Source: an uncultured Bacilli bacterium
GTDB taxonomy: Bacteria > Bacillota_I > Bacilli_A > RF39 > UBA660
Reading direction: 5' to 3'
DNA: 64,000 nucleotides
Assembly: GCA_910584165.1 (NCBI GenBank)
Contig: CAJTZU010000002.1
Location: 274,076-338,075, forward strand
The notes under the pieces were generated by a model that was given only the letters and a program-made list of their open reading frames with translations, did not search any database and had not been told where the DNA came from. This document shows positions 7,852 through 16,746 of the stretch, piece after piece (within the stretch, counting starts at the first letter, position 1; each line of letters starts with the position of its first letter). The position numbers were made by a program, and so were the translations under genes.

Positions 7852-7885
7852 TTAGTTGTGAACGAGTTAGAAGGGAGATGTTAGT

Positions 7886-8101
7886 GTGATAACAGGTAAA
7901 GTGAAATGGTTCAACAATGAAAAAGGATACGGCTTTATTGAATACAAAGATATGGAAGATATTTTTGTTCATTATTCAGCAATCTTATCTGAAGGCTATA
8001 AAACTTTAGTTGAAGGGCAATATGTAACTTTCGAATTAGTGAGAACTGATAAAGGTTTACAGGCTAAAAATGTAGTAGAAAATAAAACTGCGGTAGTTTA
8101 G
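7886..8101 (+). CDS. Cold-shock protein (CspA family)
   Basis: 71 residues of the single cold-shock OB fold, starting at GTG. RNA-binding motifs RNP1 (KGYGFIEY, residues 13-20) and RNP2 (DIFVHYS) are intact, preceded by GKVKWFN. These small proteins bind single-stranded RNA and act as RNA chaperones. RNP1 has Tyr where most have Phe (KGFGFI), a mild change. The gene is monocistronic: its own promoter lies upstream and a T-rich run follows the stop. Confidence 0.95.
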   Translation: MITGKVKWFNNEKGYGFIEYKDMEDIFVHYSAILSEGYKTLVEGQYVTFELVRTDKGLQAKNVVENKTAVV

Positions 8102-8139
8102 TAGTTTTTTTTTGCTATAAAGATAATTTTTGATAGACG

Positions 8140-8148
8140 TGATATAAT
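8140..8148 (+). promoter_or_regulatory. Extended -10 promoter of the GH25 gene
   Basis: TGA plus TATAAT (8143-8148), 23 bases before the ATG at 8172. No clear -35. Confidence 0.5.
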
Positions 8149-8171
8149 AATAGCAAAGGTTGGAGATAATT

Positions 8172-9392
8172 ATGAAGAAAAGAGTTTTATTAGGATTAAC
8201 ATGTATTTTTATTATTGTGATTATAATCTTTGTTATTATTTTTATTAATAAACAAAAAAAGGAAAAAATAATTAAGCATGCTCAAATGGAAGTAAAACTA
8301 GTAGATAATTTAACTGTAGAATTTTTAGAAAAAAGAAAAATTTCTAGTTTTATTTCAAGTATAAATGGAAAAGTAGTAGAGGATTATGAAGTAGATACTA
8401 CATCGCTTGGAAAGAAAGATGTTAAATTTGAATTTATTAGTGAAGAGGGAATAACTGTTCCTTATCGGTTTCAAATTAATATAGTGGATACTACTCCTCC
8501 AAAAGCTTTTATTGGAAGTACATATCGAATAAAGAAAGGTTCTTCTGATAGGTTTATCAATAATATTTTATGTGGTGATAATTATGATAATCGCCCTATT
8601 TGTACAGTGGAAGGTTATTTTGATTTAGATACTGTTGGAACTTATCCAGTAACTTTTAAAGCGGTAGATAATAGTGGGAATGTTTTTAAAAAAAATTTTA
8701 ATTTGGTAGTTTATACGCCAGCTCCTAGTTCTTCATCTAGTTCTTCTTCAACAAAGAAGCCCAAAAAATTATTTTCAGACGTAGTTAAGGAGCATAAAAA
8801 TGAAAATACAAGAGTTGGAATAGATGTTTCTAAATGGCAAGGAAACATTGATTTTGATTTACTAAAACAAGATGGTGTAGAGTTTGTTATGATACGAGTT
8901 GGAACTACTAGTAGAACGAATGGAGAATATGTATTAGATCCTAAATTTATTCAAAATATTACGAATGCGAATAGAGTAGGTATAGATGTTGGATTATATT
9001 TTTATTCTTATGCTAATTCGAAAGAAAGTGCTTTAGCAGATGCAGAATGGGTATTAGAACAGATTCAAGGTTATGATGTTTCTTTACCAATTGCATTTGA
9101 TTGGGAAGAGTGGTCTAGCTTTAATGATTTTAATGTCAGTTTTTATGGTCTTACAAGTATTGCTGATACTTTTTTGAATCGCTTAGAGGAGGAAGGATAT
9201 CAAGGAATGCTTTATAGTAGTAAAACTTATTTAGAAAATATATGGTTAGAACAACCTCATGATATTTGGTTAGCACATTATACTACAAAGACAGATTATC
9301 AAGGAAAATATAGAATGTGGCAACTTTGTAATAATGGAAGAGTAGATGGTATTAAAGGTGATGTTGATATTGATATTTGGTATAATGATTAA
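8172..9392 (+). CDS. Membrane-anchored GH25 lysozyme with Ig-like domain
   Basis: 406 residues from the ATG at 8172, chosen over an upstream TTG because TTGGAG sits at the right distance. Order: N-terminal membrane helix (about 7-27), an Ig-like/DUF5011-type domain (about 85-180, VDTTPPKA ... VGTYPVTFKAVDNSGN), a Ser-rich linker, then a GH25 muramidase domain (about 210-405). GH25 landmarks are VGIDVSKWQG and FDWEEW (catalytic Asp/Glu). It would cleave the MurNAc-GlcNAc backbone of peptidoglycan from the outer membrane face, presumably in wall remodelling. Two Cys (LCGD, ICTV) sit in the Ig-like part. Confidence 0.9.
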   Translation: MKKRVLLGLTCIFIIVIIIFVIIFINKQKKEKIIKHAQMEVKLVDNLTVEFLEKRKISSFISSINGKVVEDYEVDTTSLGKKDVKFEFISEEGITVPYRFQINIVDTTPPKAFIGSTYRIKKGSSDRFINNILCGDNYDNRPICTVEGYFDLDTVGTYPVTFKAVDNSGNVFKKNFNLVVYTPAPSSSSSSSSTKKPKKLFSDVVKEHKNENTRVGIDVSKWQGNIDFDLLKQDGVEFVMIRVGTTSRTNGEYVLDPKFIQNITNANRVGIDVGLYFYSYANSKESALADAEWVLEQIQGYDVSLPIAFDWEEWSSFNDFNVSFYGLTSIADTFLNRLEEEGYQGMLYSSKTYLENIWLEQPHDIWLAHYTTKTDYQGKYRMWQLCNNGRVDGIKGDVDIDIWYND

Positions 9393-9420
9393 ATAATTAA
9401 GAATTTTTCTTAATTATTTT
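9391..9420 (+). terminator. Terminator after the GH25 gene
   Basis: A 13-bp perfect stem of A/T-rich sequence (9391-9403 with 9407-9419), overlapping the stop codon. The T-run is part of the stem, so strength is uncertain. Confidence 0.5.
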
Positions 9421-9424
9421 TAAT

Positions 9425-9452
9425 TTGTAAATGATTATTTTTATGATATAAT
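9425..9452 (+). promoter_or_regulatory. Promoter of hpf
   Basis: TTGTAA (9425-9430), 16-base spacer with a TG extension, TATAAT (9447-9452). AAAGGATGAT follows as ribosome site. Confidence 0.6.
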
Positions 9453-9473
9453 GGAAATAGAAAGGATGATACT

Positions 9474-10004
9474 ATGAAATTTAATATTCATGGAAAGAAA
9501 GTTGAGGTTACTGAACCAATCAGAAAGTATATTGAAGAAAAGATTGGTAGACTAGATAAGTATTTCGAAAATCCAAGTGACGTGACAGCAACTGTTGTTG
9601 TAAGAATAAGGGGAATAGAACAAATTGTGGAGGTTACAATTCCTATCCAAAAAATGATATTGCGTGCGGAAGAAAGCCACAGTGATTTATATGCGGCTAT
9701 TGATATTGTGTCTGATAAGATAGAAAGACAAATTAGAAAAAATAAGACTCGTATGAACAAGAGAACTTCAAAAGGAGAAGATTTAGGTTTTGATCTTTCG
9801 TTTGATGAGATGAAAGAAGACGAGGAATCTAATATTGTAAAAAGAAAAGAGATTGAAATGAAACCAATGAGTGAAGAAGAGGCTATTCTTCAAATGAATT
9901 TAATTGGCCATGAATTCTTTGTATTTAAAAATGTAGAGTCTGGTGAAGTTGATGTTTTGTATAAGAGAAAAGACGGCAATTATGGGATTATAGAAACAAA
10001 ATAG
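9474..10004 (+). CDS. hpf: Long-form ribosome hibernation promoting factor
   Basis: 176 residues with the N-terminal S30AE/HPF domain (about 1-100: MKFNIHGKKVEVTEPIRKYIEEKI) and the C-terminal dimerisation domain of long HPF (about 120-176: KPMSEEEAILQMNLIGHEFFVF ... YKRKDGNYGIIE). Long HPF dimerises 70S ribosomes into 100S particles in stationary phase. The gene directly precedes secA, as yvyD does in Bacillus, but each has its own terminator/promoter signals. Confidence 0.95.
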   Translation: MKFNIHGKKVEVTEPIRKYIEEKIGRLDKYFENPSDVTATVVVRIRGIEQIVEVTIPIQKMILRAEESHSDLYAAIDIVSDKIERQIRKNKTRMNKRTSKGEDLGFDLSFDEMKEDEESNIVKRKEIEMKPMSEEEAILQMNLIGHEFFVFKNVESGEVDVLYKRKDGNYGIIETK

Positions 10005-10021
10005 GCGAATGCCTATTTTTT
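9998..10021 (+). terminator. Terminator after hpf
   Basis: AAATAGGC (9998-10005), short loop, GCCTATTTTTT. The stem contains the hpf stop TAG. Confidence 0.85.
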
Positions 10022-10113
10022 CTATGAAAAATTATTAAAATTCAGGGGATATGCTATGATTTTCAAAGTTTTTTTGATAAAATAGATGGTGTATACAAAA
10101 AGGAGAATGAGAC

Positions 10114-12600
10114 ATGAAGTTTTTGAAAAAAATATTTGATCATGAATATAAACAATTAGAAAAATTCCGTAAAATAGCTGATCAAGTTATTGCTTTAGAA
10201 GAGGAATATTCTAAATTATCTGATAAAAAGTTACAAGCAAAGACAGAAGAATTTAAAAAAAGATTAGAAAATGGTGAAACTTTAGAAGATATTAAAGTAG
10301 AAGCTTTTGCGACTGCAAGAGAAGCTGCTTTTCGTGTTATAGGAGAAAGAGCTTATTATGTGCAAATTTTAGGTGGTCTTGCTATTCATTATGGTAATAT
10401 CGCTGAGATGAAGACTGGTGAAGGTAAAACTTTAACAGCTACTATGCCAGCTTATTTAAATGCATTAACTGGTGAAGGTGTTCATATTATTACAGTTAAT
10501 GAATATCTTGCAGGTCGTGATGCAGAATGGATGGGAGAAGTATATCGTTTCTTAGGACTTACTGTTGGTGTTAACTATAGAGAATTAACTCCTAGTGAAA
10601 AGAAAGAAGCTTATAATTGTGATATCCTTTATACAACAAATAATGAAGTCGGATTTGATTATTTAAGAGATAACATGGTTATTAAGGCAAGTGACAGAGT
10701 AGCTCGTCCATTTAATTTTGTTATTATCGATGAAGTTGACTCTGTACTTATTGATGAAGCTAGAACACCACTTATTATTTCTGGTGGGCATATGCAATCT
10801 GCTAATCTATATATGCAAACAGATAAATTTGTAAAAGGTTTAAAAGAAAATGATGGATACATTTATGATGAGCAAACGAAAGCAACTATTTTAGACCAAA
10901 AAGGTATTGAAAAAGCTGAAAAGGCTTTTAAAATAAAAAATTTATATGATATTGAAAATACCAATTTAGTTCATTTTATTAATCAAGCATTAAAAGCAAA
11001 TTTTGCTATGAAGAGGGATTTTGACTATGTAGTAGAAGATGATAAAGTTATTATAGTAGATCCATTTACAGGTCGTTTAATGCAAGGAAGAACTTATTCA
11101 GATGGATTACATCAAGCTATTGAAGCTAAAGAGGGAGTTACTATTAATGAAGAAACAAAGACTTTAGCGACTATTACATTTCAGAATTTATTCCGTATGT
11201 ACAAAAAACTTGCTGGTATGACAGGTACTGCCAAAACGGAAGAAGAAGAATTTAGAGATATTTATAATATGTATGTTATTTGTATTCCTACTAATAAACC
11301 TGTTATTCGTAAAGATTATGGAGATTTATTATTTGCAACTCAAGAGGGAAAATTTAATGCGATTGTAAAAGAAATAAAAGAGCGCCATGCGACAGGCCAG
11401 CCAGTATTGGTTGGTACAGTTGCAGTAGAAACTAGTGAACTTATTAGTGAAAAATTGAAGAAAGCTAAAGTTCCACATGAAGTATTAAATGCTAAAAATA
11501 ATGCACGTGAAGCAGAGATTATTGCCAAAGCAGGACAGAAGGGCTCTGTTACAATTGCTACTAATATGGCAGGACGTGGTACAGATATTAAAATAGATGA
11601 TGAAGTAAAAGAATTAGGTGGTCTTTGCGTTATTGGTACAGAGCGTCATGAATCACGTCGTATTGATAATCAGTTACGTGGTCGTTCAGGTCGTCAAGGA
11701 GATCCAGGCTTTTCTCAATTCTGTGTATCTTTTGAAGATGAATTGATGGTTCGCTTTGGGACTGATAAAGCAAAAGGTCTATTAGCACGTGTAGGTTTTG
11801 ATGGGGAAGCTGCTATTCGTAATAAGATGCTTTCTAACTCTATTGAGTCAGCTCAAAAACGTGTAGAGGGAAATAACTTTGATATCCGTAAAACGTTGCT
11901 AGAATATGATAATGTAATTAATGAACAAAGAGAAGTTATTTATGAAAAAAGAAATGAAATTTTAGACTGTGACTCTATTCATGAAATGATTCTTGAAAGT
12001 TTTCATAACTTTGTGGAAGATATTTTCTATGAGCATGTGGAAGATGGCGAACTAAGCCAAGCTGATAAAGAGGAAATGGCAACTTATTTTAGTGAATTAT
12101 TGGGTTCTGAATTAGCTGCTTCTGAATATGAAGAAAAAGATTTAAATGGTGCTATTGAATATGTATATGATAGATTAGTAGAAAGTTATGAAAAGAAGAT
12201 AGAAGAAGTTCCAAAAGAAATTGTATCTGAATTTGAAAAAGCTATTACATTAAGAGTAATTGATACTTATTGGATGGAACATATTAATACAATGTCTCAT
12301 CTAAGAGAAGGTATTTATCTACGTGGGTATGCACAAGAAAATCCATTACGTGCTTATAAGAGCGAAGGTTATGAAATGTTTGATAATTTACTTTCTCTTA
12401 TTGATAAGCAGACATCAACATATTTATTGAAGGCAGAAATCAGACAAAATGTAGAACGTAAAAAGGTTGCAGAAGGTGTGGCTAATAATGATTCTAATAA
12501 AGTGAAAAAGCAAACACCAAAGAGAGTATCTAAAGTTGGAAGAAATGATAAGTGCCCATGTGGTTCTGGAAAAAAATATAAACAATGTTGTGGAAAATAA
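10114..12600 (+). CDS. secA: SecA preprotein translocase ATPase
   Basis: 828 residues. The ATPase that drives Sec-dependent export through SecYEG. Visible motifs: Walker A (MKTGEGKTL), DEAD-like Walker B (IDEVDSVLIDEA), the GTDI/RGRSGRQGDPG helicase motif VI, and a C-terminal zinc-binding SEC-C tail (CPCGSGKKYKQCC) that contacts SecB-like partners or the ribosome. Length fits the common bacterial SecA1. In Bacillus prfB follows with its programmed frameshift; here it does not, and an accessory patch begins instead. Confidence 0.98.
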   Translation: MKFLKKIFDHEYKQLEKFRKIADQVIALEEEYSKLSDKKLQAKTEEFKKRLENGETLEDIKVEAFATAREAAFRVIGERAYYVQILGGLAIHYGNIAEMKTGEGKTLTATMPAYLNALTGEGVHIITVNEYLAGRDAEWMGEVYRFLGLTVGVNYRELTPSEKKEAYNCDILYTTNNEVGFDYLRDNMVIKASDRVARPFNFVIIDEVDSVLIDEARTPLIISGGHMQSANLYMQTDKFVKGLKENDGYIYDEQTKATILDQKGIEKAEKAFKIKNLYDIENTNLVHFINQALKANFAMKRDFDYVVEDDKVIIVDPFTGRLMQGRTYSDGLHQAIEAKEGVTINEETKTLATITFQNLFRMYKKLAGMTGTAKTEEEEFRDIYNMYVICIPTNKPVIRKDYGDLLFATQEGKFNAIVKEIKERHATGQPVLVGTVAVETSELISEKLKKAKVPHEVLNAKNNAREAEIIAKAGQKGSVTIATNMAGRGTDIKIDDEVKELGGLCVIGTERHESRRIDNQLRGRSGRQGDPGFSQFCVSFEDELMVRFGTDKAKGLLARVGFDGEAAIRNKMLSNSIESAQKRVEGNNFDIRKTLLEYDNVINEQREVIYEKRNEILDCDSIHEMILESFHNFVEDIFYEHVEDGELSQADKEEMATYFSELLGSELAASEYEEKDLNGAIEYVYDRLVESYEKKIEEVPKEIVSEFEKAITLRVIDTYWMEHINTMSHLREGIYLRGYAQENPLRAYKSEGYEMFDNLLSLIDKQTSTYLLKAEIRQNVERKKVAEGVANNDSNKVKKQTPKRVSKVGRNDKCPCGSGKKYKQCCGK

Positions 12601-12667
12601 TTTAAAATAATTAAACAATTTGAGTTTATATCTTATCCATAAAAAATAAAAATAAGCAATATAAAAT

Positions 12668-12701
12668 AAAGGTGTGAACAAAAAATGTGTTGGCACCTTT
12701 T
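12668..12701 (+). terminator. Probable terminator after secA
   Basis: AAAGGTG (12668-12674) pairs with CACCTTT (12694-12700) around a 19-base loop that can pair partly. The T-run is short. It lies 68 bases after the secA stop and separates secA from the KilA-N gene. Confidence 0.5.
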
Positions 12702-12726
12702 AAATTTAAAAAAGTGAGGTGATTTA

Positions 12727-13614
12727 ATGAAAAAAGATACAGTAACAACTGAAATTATTGTTAAAGAAAATAAAGTGGGAATTTTAAGAGTAGGAAATGT
12801 TAATTATATTTCATTGACAGATTTGGCTAAACAGGCAAATTCTGAAGACCCATCTGGCGTAATTAGAAACTGGATGTCAAATAAAAATTCATTTGATTAC
12901 TATAGTTTATGGGAAGAAATTAATAATGAGGATTTTAATTCCGTGGAATCTCACAGAATTAAAATTGATGAAGCCCCATATAATCGATTTACTATGACAC
13001 CTAATCGATGGAAGAAAGATTTTAATGCTATTGGAATTATTCCAAGCAGTGGAAAATATAGTAAAGGAACTTTTGCTCATCCAGATATTGCATTCGAATT
13101 TGCTAGTTGGCTATCCCCAGAATTCAAATTATACTTAATAAAAGAATTTGAAAGATTAAAAACAAATGAGGCATATCAAGAAAAAGTTGAATGGCAAGCC
13201 AATAGATTATTATCTAAATTAAATTACGTAGTTCATACTGATGCAGTAAAAACTTATATAGTTCCAACTCTTACAGAAGCACAAAAGAAATTTGTATATG
13301 CAGAAGAAGTGGATGTTTTAAATGTTGCTTTATTTGGAATGACAGCTAAAGAATGGAGAGATAATAATCCAGAATTAGCAAGAGAAGGAAATATGCGAGA
13401 TTACACCGATTTACTTCATTTAGTAATATTAAATAATTTACAAAATACAAATGCAGAATTAATTGAAGAAAAAATACCCCAAAGTGAGAGATTAGTAAGA
13501 CTTAATAATTCTGCAAGAAGGCAAATGAAAGTATTAAAAGATAATAAGAATATTAAAAATTTAGAATTATTACAAAAACAAGTTAATGAAGAAAATAATT
13601 TAATAACTAATTAA
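12727..13614 (+). CDS. KilA-N domain protein
   Basis: 295 residues. The N-terminal about 125 residues match the KilA-N DNA-binding fold found in phage and mobile-element proteins (YISLTDLAKQAN, VIRNWMSNK, TFAHPDIAFEFASWLSPEFKLYLIKEFERLK). The rest is helical and Lys/Glu-rich (AQKKFVYAEEVDVLNVALFGMTAKEWR) as in chromosomal KilA-N genes. GTGAGGTGA precedes the ATG. Its role is unknown; a DNA-binding regulator or a remnant of a mobile element are both possible. No integrase or other phage gene is nearby. Confidence 0.85.
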   Translation: MKKDTVTTEIIVKENKVGILRVGNVNYISLTDLAKQANSEDPSGVIRNWMSNKNSFDYYSLWEEINNEDFNSVESHRIKIDEAPYNRFTMTPNRWKKDFNAIGIIPSSGKYSKGTFAHPDIAFEFASWLSPEFKLYLIKEFERLKTNEAYQEKVEWQANRLLSKLNYVVHTDAVKTYIVPTLTEAQKKFVYAEEVDVLNVALFGMTAKEWRDNNPELAREGNMRDYTDLLHLVILNNLQNTNAELIEEKIPQSERLVRLNNSARRQMKVLKDNKNIKNLELLQKQVNEENNLITN

Positions 13615-13616
13615 TA

Positions 13617-13647
13617 AAGTATAGACGAAAATGTTTATACTTTTTTT
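13617..13647 (+). terminator. Terminator after the KilA-N gene
   Basis: AAAGTATA (13617-13624) pairs with TATACTTT (13636-13643), followed by T to 13647. Confidence 0.75.
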
Positions 13648-13650
13648 GTT

Positions 13651-13734
13651 CAGTATAATGAGTGTCAGGATGATTATGCTATTGATTTAGTAAAAGAATT
13701 GTCTATAGATAAAATTACAGAAAAATATGATTAA
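13651..13734 (+). pseudogene. Possible remnant of a gene 3' end
   Basis: An open stretch of 27 codons ending in TAA at 13732-13734 reads QYNECQDDYAIDLVKELSI and onward, with coding-like Asp/Glu/Lys composition but no start codon or RBS. It is directly preceded by the KilA-N terminator. It may be the tail of a deleted gene; the evidence is compositional only. Confidence 0.25.
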
Positions 13735-13989
13735 CATATAAATTATATTTCTTATAACTAAAGAAAGTATACAATACTTAAGTTATAAAATAAAAGTAGA
13801 CATAAAAGATGTATTTACTTTTTCTTTGGTATAAATTAAGGAAAGTAGAATGAATAAATCATTTTGTTACAAGCAGATGGCTAAAAAATACTTAGATACG
13901 TTTATAGTAGATAATGTATCTTTTTTTTTGTATAATGATATTAGAAAAACTTATATGTTTTATTTGAAAAAGAGGATAGTAGAGATTGT
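13735..13989. other. Gene-free stretch with several hairpins
   Basis: No credible gene. Three structured elements are visible: an interrupted inverted repeat at 13752-13788 (TTATAACT/AGTTATAA with AAGTAT/ATACTT inside), a terminator-like hairpin at 13793-13824 (AAAGTA/TACTTT plus ACAT/ATGT, then T-run), and a stronger one at 13894-13929 (AGATAC/GTATCT plus nine T). Such stacked terminators without genes look like scars of lost cassettes, or could hold a small RNA. Confidence 0.55.
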
Positions 13990-16002
13990 ATGAGGAAAGT
14001 AAAAGTAAGCGTTGTTATTCCAATTTATAATGTTGAGAATTATCTTGAAGCATGTTTAAGTTCTATTGTAAATCAAACTTTTAAAGATATAGAGATTATA
14101 TGTATTAATGATGGCTCAACAGATAAATCAAAAAATATTTTAAATAGATATGCTAAAAAAGATAATAGAGTAATTATGATTAATAAAAAAAATGAAGGCT
14201 TATCTATCGCTAGAAATATTGGCATTGATAAGGCAACAGGTGAATATATTATGTTTGTTGATTCAGACGATTATTTAGATTTACATACTATAGAAAATCT
14301 TTATAATATAGTAAAAAGGAATGATTTAGATACATTATTTTTTTGTGCTGAGACTTTTTATGAAGATATTAACCCTGATGAATATAAGGAACATTATTTA
14401 CTTAAAGGAGAATATCCAGAAGTTAAAAGTGGTCAAGAATTATTTTGCGATATGAGAAAGAATGGAGATTTTTTTTCAAATGCTTGCCTACAGATTAATA
14501 GACTTTCTTTTTTAAAAAAGAATAATATAAGATTTATTGAGGGAATTATTCATGAAGATGAGCCTTTTACTTTAAATGTTACATTGGTTTCTAAGAGGGC
14601 TATGAAAATATCGAATCAGTATTATAAACGAAGAATTAGAAAAGGTTCTATCATGACTAGTATGAATTCAGAAATGAATTGTGTGAAAAGTTCTTATGGA
14701 TGTTTTAAAGGACTAATGAATATTATTCCTAAAATAGAACTTTATGTAGATAAAGAAAAAATATTGAATAATTATAAAAGTTATTTGAATTTTTTGAGAA
14801 ATGCATCAGCACGTAAAATTAAAAATATTGAAGGCGGCTATCAGTATTTTAAAATCTGTGAAAACAAAGAGGACTATTTATTTTACAATTATATAATTAT
14901 GGAATATACTGCTCAACTTAAAAAGATAGAGAGACTAAATCAAGAAATATCAAATTTAAAACAAACTGGTAGATTAAAAAAATTATGGAAAACTTTAAAA
15001 AGAAAACTTAAAAGGATTTGGATTCTCTATTTTTCTAATTTATATGTATCTGGTCCACAAGTAAGTATTATTATGACTATTTATAATAGCGAATTATATT
15101 TAGATGAGGCTCTTGAAAGTTTAAAAAATCAAAGTTTAAAAAATCTAGAAATCATTTGTGTCGATGATGGTTCAACCGATCATTCTATGGAAATATTAAA
15201 TAGATATGCTAATAAAGATTCTCGTTTTAAAATTTTTCAAAAAGAACATACAAATGCGGGAGATTCTAGAAATTTTGGCTTGGAAAAAGCAAGAGGGGAA
15301 TATTTACTATTTTTAGATTCAGATGATATTTTTGATAGGAATTTATGTAAGACGACTTATTATCACGCTAAATTAAACAAATTAGAGATTTTGTTATTTG
15401 GAAGTAATAAATTATTAATGCAAACAAAAGAGATAGTCCCAAGGAATGAACCAATTTTTGGTACTAGAATAGTGCCAAATAGAGTGTATAGTTCTAAGGA
15501 ACTTTCAAGATTTCTGTTTCAAATTTGTGCTGGAAATGCATGGTCTAAATTATATAATAGAAAATTTATCAAAAATAATCAATTAAAATTTCAAAGCCTT
15601 TCAAGTACAAATGATGCTTATTTTACTAGAACGACTTTTACAAAGGCAAATAGAATAATGGCGATAAAAAATAAATTAGTAACATATCGTAGTGATTTAT
15701 CTTCTTCGATTACCAGTAACAGAGATAATAATCCACTTTGCTTTTATGAAGCTTGCTTAGAAATTAAGAAGTACTTAGAGAAGGAAGAAATCTGGAAAGA
15801 TTATGAAAGAAGTTTTAGAAATATGGTGATTTGTGAATTTATTTGGCAATATTCAACATTGAAAACAGAGCGTGCAAAACAGCTTTTGAAGAATAAATTT
15901 AAAAAAGAAGGCATAAAAAAATTAGGCTTAGAAGATATAACTTGTATAGATATTGATTTTCATGAGCAATATGGAGAGTTTATACAAATTATTAATAAAT
16001 AG
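13990..16002 (+). CDS. Glycosyltransferase with two tandem GT2 domains
   Basis: 670 residues, two family-2 GT-A domains in one chain. Domain 1 (about 5-215) has SVVIPIYN, ICINDGSTDKS and FVDSDDYLD; domain 2 (about 355-560) has SIIMTIYN, ICVDDGSTDHS and FLDSDDIFD. A basic helical linker (GRLKKLWKTLKRKLKRIW, about 323-340) could bind membrane. Both DXD-type metal sites are intact, so both halves may be active. Such proteins usually transfer sugars to surface glycans or teichoic acids. It is isolated from other glycan genes and lies in the accessory patch, which fits acquired DNA. Confidence 0.9.
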   Translation: MRKVKVSVVIPIYNVENYLEACLSSIVNQTFKDIEIICINDGSTDKSKNILNRYAKKDNRVIMINKKNEGLSIARNIGIDKATGEYIMFVDSDDYLDLHTIENLYNIVKRNDLDTLFFCAETFYEDINPDEYKEHYLLKGEYPEVKSGQELFCDMRKNGDFFSNACLQINRLSFLKKNNIRFIEGIIHEDEPFTLNVTLVSKRAMKISNQYYKRRIRKGSIMTSMNSEMNCVKSSYGCFKGLMNIIPKIELYVDKEKILNNYKSYLNFLRNASARKIKNIEGGYQYFKICENKEDYLFYNYIIMEYTAQLKKIERLNQEISNLKQTGRLKKLWKTLKRKLKRIWILYFSNLYVSGPQVSIIMTIYNSELYLDEALESLKNQSLKNLEIICVDDGSTDHSMEILNRYANKDSRFKIFQKEHTNAGDSRNFGLEKARGEYLLFLDSDDIFDRNLCKTTYYHAKLNKLEILLFGSNKLLMQTKEIVPRNEPIFGTRIVPNRVYSSKELSRFLFQICAGNAWSKLYNRKFIKNNQLKFQSLSSTNDAYFTRTTFTKANRIMAIKNKLVTYRSDLSSSITSNRDNNPLCFYEACLEIKKYLEKEEIWKDYERSFRNMVICEFIWQYSTLKTERAKQLLKNKFKKEGIKKLGLEDITCIDIDFHEQYGEFIQIINK

Positions 16003-16025
16003 GTTTAAGAAAAAGGGAGGAAAAT

Positions 16026-16550
16026 ATGAATAAAGTTTTATTAATATCTGGAAGCAACAGAAAATGAAATACAGAATATATTTTAAGCCAAATATCTAAA
16101 GAAATAGAAAATAGTGAATTAATTTTATTAAGAGAAAAGAATATAGAATATTGTAAAGGATGTCTAACTTGTCATGAGCATAATAAATGTATTATCAAAG
16201 ATGATATGAATATTTTATTAAATAAATTACTGGAAGCAGATTTTATTATTTTTGGGGTTCCTAATTATTTTGATAATGTATCAGGGTTATTTAAAAATTT
16301 TATAGATAGACTTTATCCTTTTTATAAGAGTGAGCAATTAAAAGGTAAAAAAGTGATTTTTATTTTTGTAGGTGGCGGTAAAGAGGAGGGGACGAAAGAA
16401 ACATTACATCAATCTATTAATGGTATTTCAAAATATTTGTTGGTGGATATTAAAGCAGGGTTTAGTTTTAAAGCTTTAAATGGAAATGATATGAAAAAGC
16501 AATCTAAAAGCCTTGAATCTTTAATGTGCGAGATAAAAAAATATATTTAG
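16026..16550 (+). pseudogene. NADPH-dependent FMN reductase family gene broken by TGA
   Basis: From the ATG at 16026 (GGGAGG upstream) the frame reads MNKVLLISGSNRK, then TGA at 16065-16067, then NTEYILSQI and on to a normal end at 16550. This flavodoxin-fold family begins with the phosphate-binding loop GSxRxGNT; the stop sits exactly at the Gly codon (GGA changed to TGA). The rest is intact, including YCKGCLTC and CIIKDDM of iron-sulfur-flavoprotein-like members and VPNYFDNVSGLFKNFIDR. An internal ATG at 16206 would lack the FMN loop. Total length with the stop is about 174 codons, full for the family. A recent nonsense mutation or a sequence error is most likely. Confidence 0.8.
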
Positions 16551-16577
16551 AAAAATCCATGATTATGGATTTTTTTC
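16551..16577 (+). terminator. Terminator after the FMN reductase pseudogene
   Basis: AAAAATCCAT (16551-16560), four-base loop, ATGGATTTTT (16565-16574) and further T. A strong hairpin, still intact behind the broken gene. Confidence 0.85.
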
Positions 16578-16606
16578 TTAATAGATTAAAAAATAAAGAT
16601 ATTTCA

Positions 16607-16635
16607 TTGATTAATGTAATGGGAAACGGTATAAT
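16607..16635 (+). promoter_or_regulatory. Promoter of the kinase/thioredoxin operon
   Basis: TTGATT (16607-16612), 17-base spacer, TATAAT (16630-16635). It leaves a leader of about 105 bases before the first gene, in which CACAAT (16691-16696) and ATTGTG (16714-16719) form a small dyad. Confidence 0.65.
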
Positions 16636-16746
16636 ATTAAAAGTGGGAAATAGAAATTTTAAAAGAATATAAGATTTGTCACAAAAAGTACACAATTATA
16701 GTTATTTAATAATATTGTGAAAATGCTACTGAAAGGTGCTGGATAG

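Noticed and set aside
12601..12726. prfB with programmed frameshift after secA
   Set aside because: Looked for because of the Bacillus order; the spacer is non-coding and the next gene is the KilA-N protein.
12727..13614. Prophage or integrated element around the KilA-N gene
   Set aside because: No integrase, attachment repeats, structural genes or tRNA junction are visible; a lone KilA-N gene does not make a prophage.
16065..16067. TGA read as Gly, Trp or selenocysteine in the FMN reductase
   Set aside because: TGA ends map and the agrA-like gene. Trp or Sec do not fit the GSxRxGNT loop, and no SECIS-like element was seen right after it. A nonsense mutation is simpler.
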